Assembly: GCA_950295325.1 (NCBI GenBank)
Contig: OX485803.1
Location: 47,943,554 to 48,003,553, forward strand
Length of the DNA stretch: 60,000 bases
Origin: Polytrichum commune
Taxonomy: Eukaryota > Streptophyta > Polytrichopsida > Polytrichales > Polytrichaceae
Direction of reading: 5' to 3'
Shown here: piece by piece, positions 1 through 10,808 of the stretch
Numbering within the stretch: the stretch's first letter is position 1
How the letters are laid out: every line of letters begins with the position of its first letter
The notes under the pieces: generated by a model
Told to the model about the DNA's origin: nothing
Seen by the model: only the letters and a program-made list of their open reading frames with translations
Database searches by the model: none
Position numbers and translations under genes: made by a program

Positions 1-1583
1 GTGTTGACCATGATAGTGTAACAACACTATATTATGCAATCAAACACTAAATATCATATTTAGTGTAGTGTATTTTAGCCATGTGGTCGCATGTTTTGCT
101 AGTAGTATCAATTAATAGTATGAGCTTCCCATAAATTAAGTTAGTGCGATATGGATTATTTAGGAGTCGATATTGTTTGTGTATATAATGCATTGAAGTA
201 ACGATCTAAACCCTAAGCCCGCAAACCACATAGACAACTTTCACAAACTCTATACCCTAACCCCAAACCCTAAACCCTAAACCCTACATCTTTTTATCTC
301 ACCAACCTTTCTTATATATGGCCATGTTGTGGTCTATGCGCATCATGTCAAAATGGTCTACCAATGTTGGTTCGATTGGAAATTGCTTTATTTGGGTCAT
401 AGCAACTATAATAATCTAGATTCATACCAATAATTATTATTTTGATATAAAACATTGGTTTAGGGGGTGAAGAGTGAATTTTGAAATGCTAGTCCTTTCA
501 CCTTAATAGTTTTGAGTGCAATTTGATCACACAATATATACTTAATCTTATTATAACATGAATGGTTTAAGACTTCAATTTAAATCAATAGTTTAAGCTA
601 TGGTTATGCACATACTTCTTGTTGCAAATAATACAAATATATAATTATAAGTGCATACTATTGTATGCAGCATTCCAAATTAGTTATCCATTTCCACACC
701 ATGGTGGACCTAAAGTGAATTTCCAATATGACGTCAAGTCATTTAATTAGGTGTCAACTTGAACTAACGATCGAATACTAGTGCATTAAACTTTAATTTT
801 CACCAATGATGAATTTCAACAATAAGTCATATTAATATGGGCCGATGTTTGGTGACCCTCCAGTTCCAAATGTCCTCAATCTACCTAGCACAAGCCATTA
901 TGGATTAAGCGACTTTTTATTGTTATTCATGCACTTGGTGACCATATTACAAGCATTTTTTTTATGTGAATCATATGATACCTACAATTTTAGGGGATTC
1001 CACAATATGTTCTTAGCCACTCTTACCTCATTGTGTGTGTGAATATATATATCACTTAGACCTTCATCAATTCACTTGGACTTCACACCTTAGTCGCAAA
1101 TCATTTAATACTCAATGTTAACCATCAACCCATATATATATAATATAATAACTCATATATATATATTATAATAATATAGTATAGTATAAATTATATATAT
1201 ATATAGACATATTTTCGTGCGACTTTGATAACAACTAAGATGTGTGACGGATTTACAGATTTACAATATGTTGCGTGCACGCAAGACATGTCTCATACAT
1301 AATGTTATTTATATATTGCGCATGGATGGAATGGCATATTGTTAGGTCAAAGTAGGCGGCGGGAATCTTTTTTTTAAATAGCATCCAAGGGATTTTGAAC
1401 CATTGGGGGGAAGGTACTTAAAGCTCTTCCCCCCACAGAAGAGCTATTTTCTGCGGCACATCCAAGTGTGCGCTCCACAGACCTGACTGGAATGCGCTCA
1501 AACCATTTTCTTGTGCGCCAACCCTACACCTCCCAGGTCCACTACAGACTGCACATACCCGTATATACCGCCGCAAATACCGG
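1..1583. other. AT-rich intergenic DNA, no gene seen
   Basis: No open frame here has a recognisable domain, and the short open frames are scattered chance ones. The stretch contains telomere-like CCCTAAA copies near 253-289 and a TA-rich low-complexity run around 1,130-1,206. Confidence 0.6.
253..289. repeat. Short interstitial telomere-like run (CCCTAAA type)
   Basis: Three to four imperfect copies of CCCTAAA or CCCCAAA lie head to tail. This is the complement of the plant telomere unit TTTAGGG. It is too short for a telomere and could be a telo-box or an interstitial remnant. Confidence 0.6.
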
Positions 1584-2405
1584 ACGTTTACGAACGCACG
1601 TTCGTAAACGTGAGTTGGTAGCACATGTAAAGAGGTACATACATGTGATGTGAGTTGTTTACGAACGTGCGTTCGTAAGTAGATCACTAAACCGTACTCA
1701 ACATTGAGTTACTTATAGACAGAACTAGGCACGAAAATTGTATCGATGATATATGAACGTACGTTCGTATGTCTGCCTTCAAGACTCAGACGCGCATAAG
1801 TTCCCGTGTAACCGTTTCTCCAACGGAACATCTGATGATGGGATATTTACGAACGTGCGTTCGTAAGTATCATCTGGGATTATTTTTCAAGAATCCATAA
1901 ACATCCCTTAATTAATACACTTCAGTGCATTGGCCACGTTAACAATATGGAAGTTAAATACGAACAGGCGTTCGTATTTCGCACTACCATTTGTATCCAC
2001 GGAGAATTTGGTTTTCCAATTTTATGAACGCACGTTCGTAAATACCACCGGTCCACCGTCCACGCATCCACCAACAGACCTGTTGACGCAAGCATGTGTA
2101 GAGGACTACACCATGTTTAGGATAGATACGAACGCTCGTTCGTATCTATGCAATCATGATTTTAGTGATAGATGTCGACTGTCATTTTCCCCTGGATTTT
2201 GGATTTCATGTATCCATGTAACGTGGCTATAGATATCTCTATTCGGACGTGTCCAATCATTTTTGCCAAACACTATCACGGCTGTAACATACATATGATC
2301 GGTTGTATGCATCCGCCCCTAAGTTTCGGCTGGAACTTACGAACGATCGTTCGTGTACATACGCCCCTCAATTTCGGTTGTAGCTAATGAACGACCGTTC
2401 GTAAA
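1584..2405. repeat. Palindrome array, family 1 (ACGAACG arms)
   Basis: Nine inverted repeats of the form TACGAACG, two variable bases, CGTTCGTA lie about 47-210 bases apart, most of them 70-105 apart. Centres are near 1598, 1669, 1761, 1857, 1940, 2032, 2136, 2347 and 2394. The two-base centres vary (CA, TG, TA, TG, GG, CA, CT, AT, AC). The first and seventh copies have arms of 13 bases; the third, fifth, sixth, eighth and ninth carry an arm mismatch. DNA between copies is unrelated from gap to gap, so this is not a simple tandem repeat. Half sites occur near 2,535 and 2,724. No coding gene was recognised within or beside it. It resembles the family 2 and 3 palindromes in design but not in sequence. 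Confidence 0.85.
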
Positions 2406-4250
2406 CACTCGCCCATCAAATACACGCCCCTCAAATATGATGCTTACTGCATGTGGATAAAGTGGCAAGTATATTTTAGGTGCTCTTATAATATGTCTCA
2501 GTTAGATTTTATTGTATATTGGGTTGATGTTTTTGTCTGCGCGTTCGTGAATATATGTGTTTGTGTTGTCCTTTGGTGGTGGGCAACCCTTCCGATGTTT
2601 TATTAGCGACTCGACCCAAAGCCCTTCACGGGTAATATATATCGGAATGGGGTTCCGTTGTGCAGGGACGTCTGAGTCCCGTGTAGGATTTGCATGTCAT
2701 GGGGATCGATGTTGTCGAATGCACGTTCGTCTTCATATGTGAGGTCCCGCAACGGTGTGGCGAGAGTTGGTTGTGATTTTTTAGCCATATATGTAGGCAT
2801 ATCTCGTATCCGCTTTTGTATGCATTGCGGTGGTTGTTGTGTTGGTCATTTATTGGTGGTTTGTTTAGGTTGGATGGCGATGCACGTTGGATATAGTTCA
2901 TTGGAGTTATCCACAAAAGCTTCATCTTCCGATGGTGACTGTGAACTATCTTCGCCATCGGCGGGTAGTCATGGCATGGCAAATTCCATGGGTGGGTTTG
3001 AAACCAATGCCTTCAATGTGTTTGGAAAATTTAGGGTTTGGTGTCATGTAAGTAGGGGTTAAGTATTAGTTTCGCATAAAGTTTTGTTGAAAGAATCCAT
3101 TGGCTATATAAATGATTAGTTTTGTAGAATAACACATTTTATGTAGCACCTTAGTGTACTCTTGAGTTCAAGTTACATACTATTTAAGGGCTTTATGTTG
3201 GATACTATATACATACTATTTAAGGGCTTTATGTTGAATAGTCTTCAAGTTACATACTATTTTGTGTACCTACTTATGTTATTTGGATGAAAAAAATACT
3301 TTCTATTAAATGTTGCAGAAATGTGTAACTCCGAATGATAACCCACACTAATTAGAGAAAATAGTCTAGTGGATTAGGAAATAATCACAAGCACAAGGGA
3401 TTGAAATCTTGAGAAACTTGTACAAAAGCTTTGACGGGGTGCGAGGTGGGGGTGGAGGGCATTTTATACATCATAGTAGAGTTATACATGAAGTCTTGGA
3501 TCAAACCAAACTTAGGTTTGAGAATATAACCATAAAGTCATCCAATTAATTCAAGGGCTTAGAACCATATTTATAGTAGGACCACAACAACATAGTCTAA
3601 TGTTTGGGTTGTCCTACCTAAACCATCCCAAATTAACGAATATAGTGATTAATACAAATGTAGCCTAAAAAATAAGTGACTTAGACTATAAAATTTTGAA
3701 AGTGTAGGACAAAGAGACTATGCACAATTTAAGAACATAGGATATCAACCTATGTGATTAAAAACATGTAGGAAATTTTACCTACAAATTTTTTAAAAGA
3801 GAGGATTTTAGCCATTCATCCTTCTTCAAATTGGGAAATTAGTTGGCCTAAGTACATATCTTTAGGCTATATCTTGCAGGAAGAGTAGAGGTTGAATCAG
3901 AAGATGGTGAGGACTTTCATCCTTAAACTCATTTGAATTTTAGCAACCTTTCATAACTTATAATCAACGCTTTAAAAAACAGTTGGTTAATCCTTGGCCT
4001 TCAAACGTGGTGAAAGGCTTAGCCAAGTTCAATTCCTGCCAAGGACACGACTTAGTACTCAATTTTTTAATTTAAAACCTACAACATTAAAAGATATGAA
4101 GGATTTTAACGTACTAAAAATTTGTTTTGAAGGCAATTGGCGGGTAACTTAAAGGCTCAAAAGGTTTTCAACTTACAAATTTTTTTTATTGTAGTATGCA
4201 ACCTATGCCATGAGTGAAATAGCCTGTGCCCTTTTAAAGATGTAGGCCCG
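2406..4250. other. Intergenic DNA, no gene seen
   Basis: No supported gene. A roughly 45-base direct repeat lies near 3,180-3,245 (the phrase TATTTAAGGGCTTTATGTTG occurs twice). The stretch around 3,582-3,650 matches repeats on the far side of the mobile region at 36,430-36,830 (see findings). Confidence 0.5.
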
Positions 4251-5011
4251 CTGAGGGTTTAGAGTCGGGCTTTAGGATTTAGGGTTCCCTGTAACCCTAT
4301 TCCCGTGGGTCCCCTAATCATGTGGGCAACCTATTCATGCGGTTGGGGGCCAATTCCCGAGGCAAACAAAACCCCAACCGTCGCATTTTTTTGTTCTTTC
4401 TCTCTGCGCCAAGCATACGCTCCGCGCCTTGCTTAGAAGCGCCGCCTCTCCTGAAGCACCGCTATCGCGAAGCGCCATGGCGATTCAGGCACATGTGTAG
4501 CTTTTAGTTCATTTTCTCCCACGTTTTGATTGTGTTTCATTCTTCTATATCCCTCCTTTCTCTTGCTCTACAATAGAATAGCACTTGTGCAACCTTGGAA
4601 GTTAGGAAGAGTTTAGGAAAAACCAGAGACATACGGAGGAAGGTTTTAGGGCGTGAGGGTGGAGGAAGTTAGTGCCAGAGTGTTGGAAAGTCTTGGAAGA
4701 GTGTTCAGGAGTGTTTAGGAGTTCTTGTGAGTGCTTGTGAGTGCTTGTGAGGCTCAGGTTTTGTGAGTTTGTGTTGTTTTAGGGTTGTTTGAGAGACTCA
4801 GCAGTTCTTGTGAGATTCAGGAGTGGTTATGAGTTTCAAGTTTTGGGAGTTTCTGTTGTTTAGGAGTGCTTGAGAGATTTCAACTTCTGTAGTTGTGTGT
4901 GAGATTCAAGAGTTGGTTGAGAGATTCAAGAGCTGTTTGAGAGAGTTTATAATTGTTTGGAAGCCACAGAACAGGATCTACTCCAAAGTGTCTGCAGCAC
5001 ATCTTTGAAAG
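4250..5011 (+). promoter_or_regulatory. Probable upstream region and 5' untranslated exon of the outer element
   Basis: A purine-rich region with degenerate repeats of GTGAG, GAGATTCA and CAAGAG occupies about 4,600-4,960. It ends with AAAG followed by GTATTG at 5,012, which reads as a 5' splice site. The next good 3' splice site, ACAG at 5,545, is followed at once by an ATG. I infer a non-coding first exon here. No TATA box was assigned with confidence. Confidence 0.3.
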
Positions 5012-5545
5012 GTATTGTATTTTATTATATCCAATATGTGTTTGTTAATTCATGGTTTGTATCATACACAACCCATAAGCATTGTATATGCTACATGCCA
5101 AGTTAAAAAAATATTATTTGGGGAGACGACCCAAACACAACCTCTTGTTTGTTTGGGTCGCTCGACCCAAACACAAAACAAAGCCTAATGTTTGGGTCAA
5201 ATGACCCAAACACAAGACAAAGCCTCATGTTTGGGTCGAACGACCCAAACAAAGTCTTCCAATTATAAACTCATAAAGAAATCCATGATTTTAGATACAA
5301 TATAAAATGCACATCCACCCAAAAATAAAAATCAAGGAATCAAGGAAAGTATCAAGGAAAAGTATCAAGGAATCCTTCGTGCCACAAACAATATAAAATG
5401 CAAATCCATCCAATAATCATAACATTCCTATTACCAATACAAACGATGCTCAAATATATAAATACACAATCCACCTAAACCTATTCATTTCGTAGATGTT
5501 TGGGTCGAACGACCGAAACTAACATTGTACATTCGTTTCTTACAG
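5012..5545 (+). other. Probable 5' UTR intron carrying family 2 palindromes
   Basis: The segment begins GTATTG after AAAG and ends TTCTTACAG directly before the ATG at 5,546. It contains the left cluster of family 2 palindromes and otherwise AT-rich DNA with short AAGTATCAAGGAA repeats at 5,335-5,370. The intron call rests only on splice-like borders and on a comparable layout in the inner element. Confidence 0.4.
5152..5518. repeat. Palindromes, family 2 (TTTGGGTCG arms), left cluster
   Basis: Four inverted repeats of TTTGGGTCG, two bases, CGACCCAAA lie at 5,152-5,171 (centre CT), 5,191-5,210 (centre AA, innermost arm base changed on both sides so pairing is kept), 5,230-5,249 (AA) and 5,499-5,518 (AA, one mismatch). 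A half site lies near 5,127. The same motif recurs at 29,735-32,941, which links these two blocks as parts of one element. Confidence 0.85.
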
Positions 5546-6004
5546 ATGGCCCCAAAGAAAAGACCTGGTGAAAGGTGGTTCATGCTTGCGCCGGACATGT
5601 TGTGGCAGGAGCACGAAACCCCGCAGGATGACTCCTATTCCCCTAAGGACGGGCTTGTCCTCGCTTGGTCTATTCAAGTGGTCAAAGCCTCGGTTTACAA
5701 AATGATATTTGTTGTCAAGGTGGGAACCGTGGAGAAACACACCTAGACGACTCTTACGGGGTGGGAGGTGGCATCGGTACAGTCTTTTGGAGACTATACT
5801 GACGTCATCCTCGAGAACTCGGCTGTGCAGAACGCGCATATGTTCATGCACCAGTTCTCTGAGCCTTTCGACGAACTCTATGCAAAAGAGTCATGTGTCG
5901 AACCAGAAGTTATCAAGTGTCGCGGCCCGCATTTTCTTAAAATCTTAAGAAACCTTGTTTTGAGTTTAAAGAATAGGTTTGACCAAGGAAAATATAATAA
6001 GTAG
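5546..6004 (+). pseudogene. 5' fragment of an outer-element gene, function unknown
   Basis: The frame starts with ATG directly after a likely 3' splice site and runs to 6,004, with one in-frame TAG at 5,744. Read across that stop it gives about 150 residues beginning MAPKKRPGERW, with a stretch reading SFGDYTDVILENSAVQNAH after the stop. I do not recognise the family. Beyond about residue 130 the sequence turns AT-rich, as if the gene were truncated or entered an intron. The family 2 palindromes immediately upstream place it in the outer element. The single TAG could have arisen from CAG by one C-to-T change. Confidence 0.4.
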
Positions 6005-6172
6005 AGTACTTTATAGGTAGATTGTTAGGTAGGTTATTTAGAATTGAGAAGAAAAATTAAAATACTTAAAGTAGTTAAAAATGTCGAATTGACTTAGTGT
6101 TAGGAATTCCGTTTCGACTCGGAAACCTTAGAGCGGAGCGGACCGCATAGGCGACAGCGGGCCGCAACCATC

Positions 6173-8508
6173 ATGGCGACCCAAACACGGAAGAGGATCG
6201 CGGACAAGCCGCTAGCCTTCCGCAAGGTGCACGTGGTCACCCAAACTGGTCGAGAAGAGAGCAATGAGTTGGAGGCAGACTTGAGGTGCATGGGCTGCCT
6301 CGGGTTATGGGAAAAATCTTAGAGAGTACGCTGTGAGGAGATAGTAAGGGAGTTAGTCACTGGGGAGGTGGACCACGTCTACGCTTCTACCATCCGGGGC
6401 CGACCGGATAGGTGTAATGCTGAATTGTGGAGTTGGGTTTACGGGTTCCAGCAGGGAGGGGAAGGTATGGCCACTAAGAGAGAGGATTGTACCAGGGACA
6501 AATTCTCCTAGAGGTTGGATCCCAAGTATGGTTATTTTGTGAAGGATTATAAAGACGAGAAGGAAAGGAAAATGTTAGCTTTTCTAGCGCCTATCTTAAG
6601 CCCGGAGAAGCCCTATAACATCACTCTTACCCTTGCTACCACCTTACTTCTTGCATACTCCGAAAAGAAGGTGGTGGATTGGGGAAGTATCATTGGGGAG
6701 TTGGTGCACAAGTTGGCAACCAACACTAAGCGCGGCCAACCTTCCTACATTGGGCCTTTCCTCTTCCACCTTTACGCACATGAAAACCTACTCACGGACG
6801 AAGAGGAAACCCAATGGACATCGCATCAGTTCATGCGGGAGCTCCAGACTACCGACTCGGAGCCGGAGATGGGCATGAGGGTTCGAAGGAGGAAGATGTG
6901 GTGGAGTTGAGCAACGAAGAGCGGTCTGTGACCAAAAAGCGGAAACTAATGTTGGGGAACCGTGCGACGCGGACCAGGTCCGCCACCAAGCGGGTAGGAG
7001 GTGAAACCTCCACCTTCCCCTTGGAGGAGAATCCGGTGGACTCCATTATCCGCGACTTGTAGGAAGTACGGTCCCGGATTGCGGAATATGAGTTGCAAAT
7101 GCAACAAGTAGGACAATTGGTAGGCAACCCTCCGCGGGAGAGTTTGGTTGCCGCAATACAGGAGGCCATCCAAGATCCGCGCCGATTGCGGGAGCTAGAG
7201 CGTAAGATGGACCACCTTACGGCGGAAAAGCGGAAGACCGCGGAACGAGTACGGAAGTTAGAGGCGGAGCGAGAGAAGCTCCTTAAGCATGTAAAGCATA
7301 CCACCTTCACGGTACAAAAGGTGAGTGATATGGTGGAAATCCCGGAGAATGTGTGGTGGAAAACCAAGACGTTCGACGCGGAATTGAAGAACGTGGGCCA
7401 TGTTTCCAGGTCGAAGATGATTACCTTCATCATGGATCAAGAGAGTAAGATGGACACATATTTGAAAGCAATGAAGGCCCTCATTGCTAGTTGCACGGAG
7501 TTGTTTCCTGTCGTAGTTGAGTCATCGGAGAAAAGAGAGTCCTCATCGGGCTACTCCGACTTGACCCCTCATGACATGGTGGAAATTCAAGGTGCCGCGG
7601 TGGAAGGTGGAAACCAACATGCGGAAGAGGTGGACCAAGTGGAGGACATCACGGTGATCATGGCGGAAAAGCGGAAAAGCGGAAAAGCGGAAGACCGCGG
7701 AGCGAGTGCGGAAGTTGGAGGTGGAGCGAGAGAAACTCCTTAAACAGGTAAAGGATACCACTCTCACGGTACAAAAGTTGAGTGATATGTTGGAAATCCC
7801 GGGGAACGTGTGGTGGAAAGCCAAGATGTTCGACGCGGAATTGAAGAACGCGGGCCACGTTTCCGGGTCGAAGATGGTTACCTTCATCATGGATCAAAGG
7901 AGTAAGATGGACGCGTCCTTGAAAACAATGAAGGCCCTCATTGCTAGTTGCACGGAGTTGTTTCCCGTGGTAGTTGAGTCATCGGAGGAGAGGGAATCTT
8001 CATCCGACTACTCTGACTTGACCCCTCATGACATGGTGGAAATTCAAGGTGCCGCGGTGGAAGGTGGAAACCAACATGCGGAAGAGGTGGACCAAGTGGA
8101 GGACATCACGGCGATCACGGCCCTCCCGGTTTCCACCACTGAGGTGTTAGTTCCCAAGGCCACCCCAGTTTCCGCCGCGGTTGGTGAGGAAACCTTGGGT
8201 GATTGCCACGTGGCCGAGGTCTCAACTCCAACCCTTGCCACGGACTTCCAAGTGGTTATCCGGGATCCGCCGCCACTTGCCATTCTTGCTCCGGAATTTC
8301 CGCGGACAACCAACTGTCCGCACCTCTGGCACCGGACGTTGCGGAAACGGTGTAGCGCGTGGGAGCGATTTCCGGACCTGATGGACACGAGGTGTCAGTA
8401 CCACCACCACATGCTCCATCTTTGGCAACGGACAGAGTGGACCGCCGCGAGGAGCGGAAGCATAATAAGAAGGAAGCCAAGTTGAAGAAGCGGAAGGATA
8501 AGGAGTAG
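6173..8508 (+). pseudogene. Decayed element-encoded protein with gag-like and coiled-coil parts
   Basis: A reading begins MATQTRKRIADKP at 6,173 and can be followed to a stop at 8,506-8,508, but it is broken. TAG stops interrupt it at 6,320, 6,509 and 7,060 and near 8,350, and frame changes occur near 6,870, between the duplicated blocks near 7,700, and near 8,300. The middle part (LAPILSPEKPYNITLTLATT onward) has the feel of a retrotransposon gag or plant mobile domain, but I see no diagnostic motif. The next part is a charged coiled coil (RELERKMDHLTAEKRK). The C-terminus is basic (EERKHNKKEAKLKKRKDKE). It contains a 457-base direct tandem duplication. No pol, integrase or zinc knuckle was found nearby, so a retrotransposon assignment is not supported. 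Confidence 0.5.
7210..8119. repeat. 457-base direct tandem duplication inside the pseudogene
   Basis: The block at about 7,210-7,662 is repeated at about 7,667-8,119 with an offset of 457 bases. Both copies encode the coiled coil and the stretch MVEIQGAAVEGGNQHAEE. The junction contains a GCGGAAAA micro-repeat. Because 457 is not a multiple of three, the duplication itself shifts the frame. Confidence 0.85.
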
Positions 8509-9634
8509 ATTTTAGTTAGGATTCCATTTTGGTTTGTTTTGGGCAAGTAATTAGGTGGCCCCGAGTTGTGTGCCTCGTCATTTTTCTTTGTTTGGGTTTT
8601 GACCTCTCATTGAGGTGGATTGTCAGGACTGCCACGTGGCCCGCGATTTCCAGCATGGAAACCATGACATGTGGGTGTTAGTTTGGTTTAAGAAGGAGCA
8701 CTTCGGTGTTTTTCTCATCATTTTGCAATGCAAGCGTTCTTTTGTTTAATTCAGACCTTATGGTTTACTCCACCTTCGGTTTGAGTTGAGTCTTGAGTAC
8801 ATGTGTAATGCAAGTGGTCCCTCCTTCCCCTACTTGAGGTTTCCGAATATTCTGCCATTCCCTATCATTGTGTAAGTTGGTTAGGTTAGTCTTCCGTGAT
8901 AGGACAGGGGGACGGTAACACCCCGAAGTGCATGTGGTTGAAACGCCCATGTGTGAGCAGGTGATGGGCGGAGGAATCTTAAACGCGGAAAGGAGGAAAG
9001 GATTGGCCGAGCAAGGGGAAAGAACCCCACCGTGGGGTTGTTGGGCAAGGGAAGTTCCACACACACGGTAGGTTTTTTCCCGCTAACTCTGTCGAACTAG
9101 GGACCGACAATGAGCAACAGTGGATAAACATGTCCAATAGTAGGGGGAGAGTTCTGGTTTACGCCTTCCGCTTGCCGTGACCTGGAGGTGGATCACACCG
9201 ATCAGCAGTAACGGACTGGTCTAGAACACTCATGCACCTGCCGCGACTGGCACTTGGTTCCCATCGCGGATCGAAGATGTTGTGTTTCCACCTTTCTCGA
9301 GGGAGGATTTGGTTTCCGCGTGTGGTATAGTGGAAACTGTGCCATCACGGAAACCGGATCAAGCTGGTTTTGTAGACCCAAAACTCCACCTTTTCCCCCG
9401 TCAAAGGGGGTGGCACGCGTCGGATACTTGAGCGGGACACCTTCCCGAGGGAGGGCTGCCCCCATCGTAACACTAGTCTAAGGGAGTAGTGGTTAGAAAG
9501 AGGAAGTGGAGATAGGGAGACAACCCTAAGAAATCAACTCAAAGGGTGAAATCCTGATGAACAACTACCAAGTCTCTCTAAGCATTATAGCCTAAAACAC
9601 TAGAATTATGGTCATTGTGATACGGTCGAAAATC
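8509..9634. other. Outer-element DNA without a recognised gene
   Basis: About 1.1 kb of moderately GC-rich DNA follows the pseudogene. Short open frames on both strands have no recognisable domain. It runs up to the left inverted end of the inner element. Confidence 0.4.
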
Positions 9635-9845
9635 TAGCGGATAGTGGAAATACAGGGGACGACACTTGTATGTGAGCGTAGAGCGGAGAGCGGAGAGCGG
9701 AGATTTGGAGAGCGGAGAGCGTAGAGGAAATAAAAATAGTAAACTTGTCAGACTAAAATTAGGATATTCCAAAATAGCCAAGAATATACCAAGAATATTC
9801 CAGAATTTGACAATAATAGTAAAAAAATTGGACCTATTTCCGTGG
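9635..9845 (+). repeat. Left inverted end of the inner element
   Basis: Blocks that recur in reverse complement at 28,230-28,362, in matching order, are TAGCGGAT (9,635), GTATGTGAGCG (9,668), several GCGGAGA units with a TTTGGAGAGCGGA interruption (9,680-9,720), and CCTATTTCCGTGG (9,833-9,845). DNA between the blocks has diverged. Confidence 0.7.
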
Positions 9846-10179
9846 GATGTATAGGTCATAAAATAAAATAAAAACCCTGAATTTGAAATGGTCTCATTAA
9901 GTTTGGAAACCGTGAGGTGGTTGAATTATTAAAACCAATGATGACTACAAGAAAAATCAATGAAAATGGATTTTTTGAGATTGGTATAATTGAAGAATGA
10001 GTCAATCAATATACAAAAGAATCAAAATAATAAACTTGCTTGGTTTTTATTCATCACTTTTCTCTTTGTCTTATATGTGAGTCTATTCTATAGCTTGGAC
10101 TTTAGCAATTATCGTTTGTGGCCGAATAGATTATAAATTGGACTCATACCCAACATAATTGTATATACAGTTGCACACA

Positions 10180-10647
10180 ATGGGAGATGAGAGAGACATG
10201 TTTGCTGGATTAGGATGGGAGAAGGAAATTAGAAGTCTAGGAGATCCTCATATTCCATTTAATCCATCGCCGGAATTTGAGTTTGCTGCTGGAAATCAAA
10301 GTAGTGATGACTACGAGCTGACTCCATTTTCGCAGTCTACACAAGCATGGAGGTGGAGGGTGCAGGAGGAGCAAAAACAATATGAGAAAAAGGAAAAAAG
10401 ACAGGAAGATGTGCCGGAGAAGGATGTTGATTTAGATGAAGACAAATCGAACGAAACAGAGGAGGAGGTGAAGGTGGAAGGGGAATCTTCGAAGTCTCTT
10501 TCATTTCGCGAACGGATGAGAGGAATGACGCCGCATCATCTTCCGCTGAAGGATCGAAAGAGAGATAAGACAATTTCTTATATGGATTTGCTTCGACCGG
10601 GTCCACCTCCCTCGCAATCATCTAAGAAGTATGCAAAACGGAAATAG
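10180..10647 (+). CDS. Small acidic/basic hypothetical protein of the inner element
   Basis: An uninterrupted frame of 155 residues starts MGDERDMFAGLGWEKEI. An upstream in-frame start at 10,159 would add seven residues; I prefer the ATG at 10,180 because the sequence from there on looks conserved in character. The middle is a highly charged helix rich in E and K, and the C-terminus is basic (SSKKYAKRK). No domain is recognised. It lies just inside the left inverted end and is read towards the transposase gene, which lies on the other strand. It may be an accessory transposition protein, but nothing in the sequence shows a function. Confidence 0.5.
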   Translation: MGDERDMFAGLGWEKEIRSLGDPHIPFNPSPEFEFAAGNQSSDDYELTPFSQSTQAWRWRVQEEQKQYEKKEKRQEDVPEKDVDLDEDKSNETEEEVKVEGESSKSLSFRERMRGMTPHHLPLKDRKRDKTISYMDLLRPGPPPSQSSKKYAKRK

Positions 10648-10808
10648 AGTTGATAGACATAGGAAGCATTGTAATACAAAATTTTGAAGCAAATAAAAAT
10701 AATCATTGAAATTATACCTTTATTATATCAATCAATTATTGCTTCACAAGAGGTCCAGAAATGGACACATATATCATAGCCCAAAGTACTGCTAGGCTGA
10801 GATAAATC

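Noticed and set aside
253-289. A true chromosome end
   Set aside because: There are only three to four imperfect telomere units, with ordinary sequence on both sides.
6849-7433. 194-codon minus-strand open frame
   Set aside because: It lies opposite the coiled-coil pseudogene and its duplicate gives the same pattern; it is an antisense shadow.
8600-9480. Structured-looking GC-rich stretch, considered as ribosomal RNA or a retroelement
   Set aside because: I could match no rRNA core sequence, primer-binding site or pol motif.
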